6,451 bases of DNA from Treponema sp. (lineage in GTDB: Bacteria > Spirochaetota > Spirochaetia > Treponematales > Breznakiellaceae), in assembly GCA_031284195.1 (NCBI GenBank), contig JAITAI010000284.1, positions 1-6,451 of the forward strand, given 5' to 3'. Shown piece by piece: positions 6,265-6,451 of this stretch. Position numbers and translations under genes: made by a program. Every line of letters starts with the position of its first letter. Within the stretch, counting starts at the first letter, position 1. A model generated the notes under the pieces. It saw only the letters and a program-made list of their open reading frames with translations. It was not told the origin of the DNA and ran no database searches.

Positions 6265-6347
6265 GCGGGGGAACAAATCCCCTGCCCCCCAGTTTTACGC
6301 CCCAGAGAGACGGGGCATTAAACCCAGATGGGAATAAACCCTCTGGG
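6265..6347. repeat. Three further consecutive hairpins
   Basis: GCGGGGGA/TCCCCTGC (6265-6285, eight pairs with one G-T, 5-nt loop). GCCCC/GGGGC (6299-6316, 8-nt loop). CCCAGA plus GGG with CCC plus TCTGGG (6323-6347, nine pairs, one bulged T, AATAAA loop). The word TAAACCCTCTG occurs in the last of these (6335-6345) and also in the first hairpin of the series (6139-6149), so the elements may share an origin. Confidence 0.5.
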
Positions 6348-6451
6348 AACTTACAAAAACTAAGACCCCTCTCGTCAACAGGTAATCCTAGTTCCTCCAA
6401 TCCCTTTGTGTTGCTGTTCCTCAGGGCGTCTCAAGCATACAGATCATGCGT
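6348..6451. other. No intact gene seen; possible broken minus-strand coding fragment
   Basis: On the minus strand a frame opens after TGA at 6431-6433 and begins DALRNSNTKGLEELGLPVDE, which reads like protein. It then runs without a stop through the whole hairpin series to about 6107, where its composition no longer looks coding. This may be the tail of a decayed gene continuing to the right, or chance. Confidence 0.15.

Noticed and set aside
6107..6400. 97-codon minus-strand ORF
   Set aside because: It reads straight through the six hairpins, has repeat-driven composition and no convincing ribosome site. It is best explained as a chance open frame over GC-rich repeats.
1..6451. CRISPR array, insertion sequence with terminal repeats, or attachment site
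   Set aside because: No regularly spaced direct repeats, transposase motifs or paired terminal repeats were seen on either strand.

Overview
The window looks like an accessory stretch of a bacterial chromosome of roughly balanced base composition. A spirochaete, perhaps a Treponema, is my best guess. The reasons are a lipoprotein with a loose lipobox, a von Willebrand factor A (VWA)-like region and a C-terminal pre-peptidase-like (PPC) beta domain, a style I associate with treponemes. A Firmicute-like anaerobe cannot be excluded, because the metal-resistance genes would fit either.

Left part (1-2863, all minus strand). This is a compact heavy-metal resistance operon read right to left. It holds an ArsR/SmtB-family repressor (2431-2796), a 73-residue stand-alone heavy-metal-associated (HMA) metallochaperone-like protein (2121-2342), and a P1B-2-type Zn/Cd/Pb-exporting ATPase (2112 down to base 1). 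The ATPase runs off the window only a few residues before its expected end. The ATPase Shine-Dalgarno overlaps the chaperone stop codon. TTGAACA/TGAACA half-sites lie both in front of the repressor gene and in the gap between repressor and chaperone. A simple reading is that the repressor binds both places and lets go when Cd, Zn or Pb enters the cell; the chaperone then binds or hands over metal and the ATPase pumps it out.

Middle part (2864-4506). I see no convincing intact gene in about 1.6 kb. There are protein-like stretches on the plus strand that change frame and are broken by stops, best seen at 3911-4187 and 4371-4482. This looks like decayed coding DNA. An AT-rich tract follows (about 4190-4350), then two large hairpins immediately upstream of the next gene.

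Right part (4507-6451). A 522-residue predicted lipoprotein is encoded on the plus strand. Its VWA elements are in an odd order: the second and third MIDAS-like elements lie near the N-terminus, and the first (a DxSxS motif) lies about 240 residues further on, followed by a PPC-like domain. Downstream, 6128-6347 holds six consecutive hairpins. The first is a plausible terminator for the lipoprotein gene, and the third has a T-rich tail in the minus direction. No intact gene is visible from 6348 to the end.
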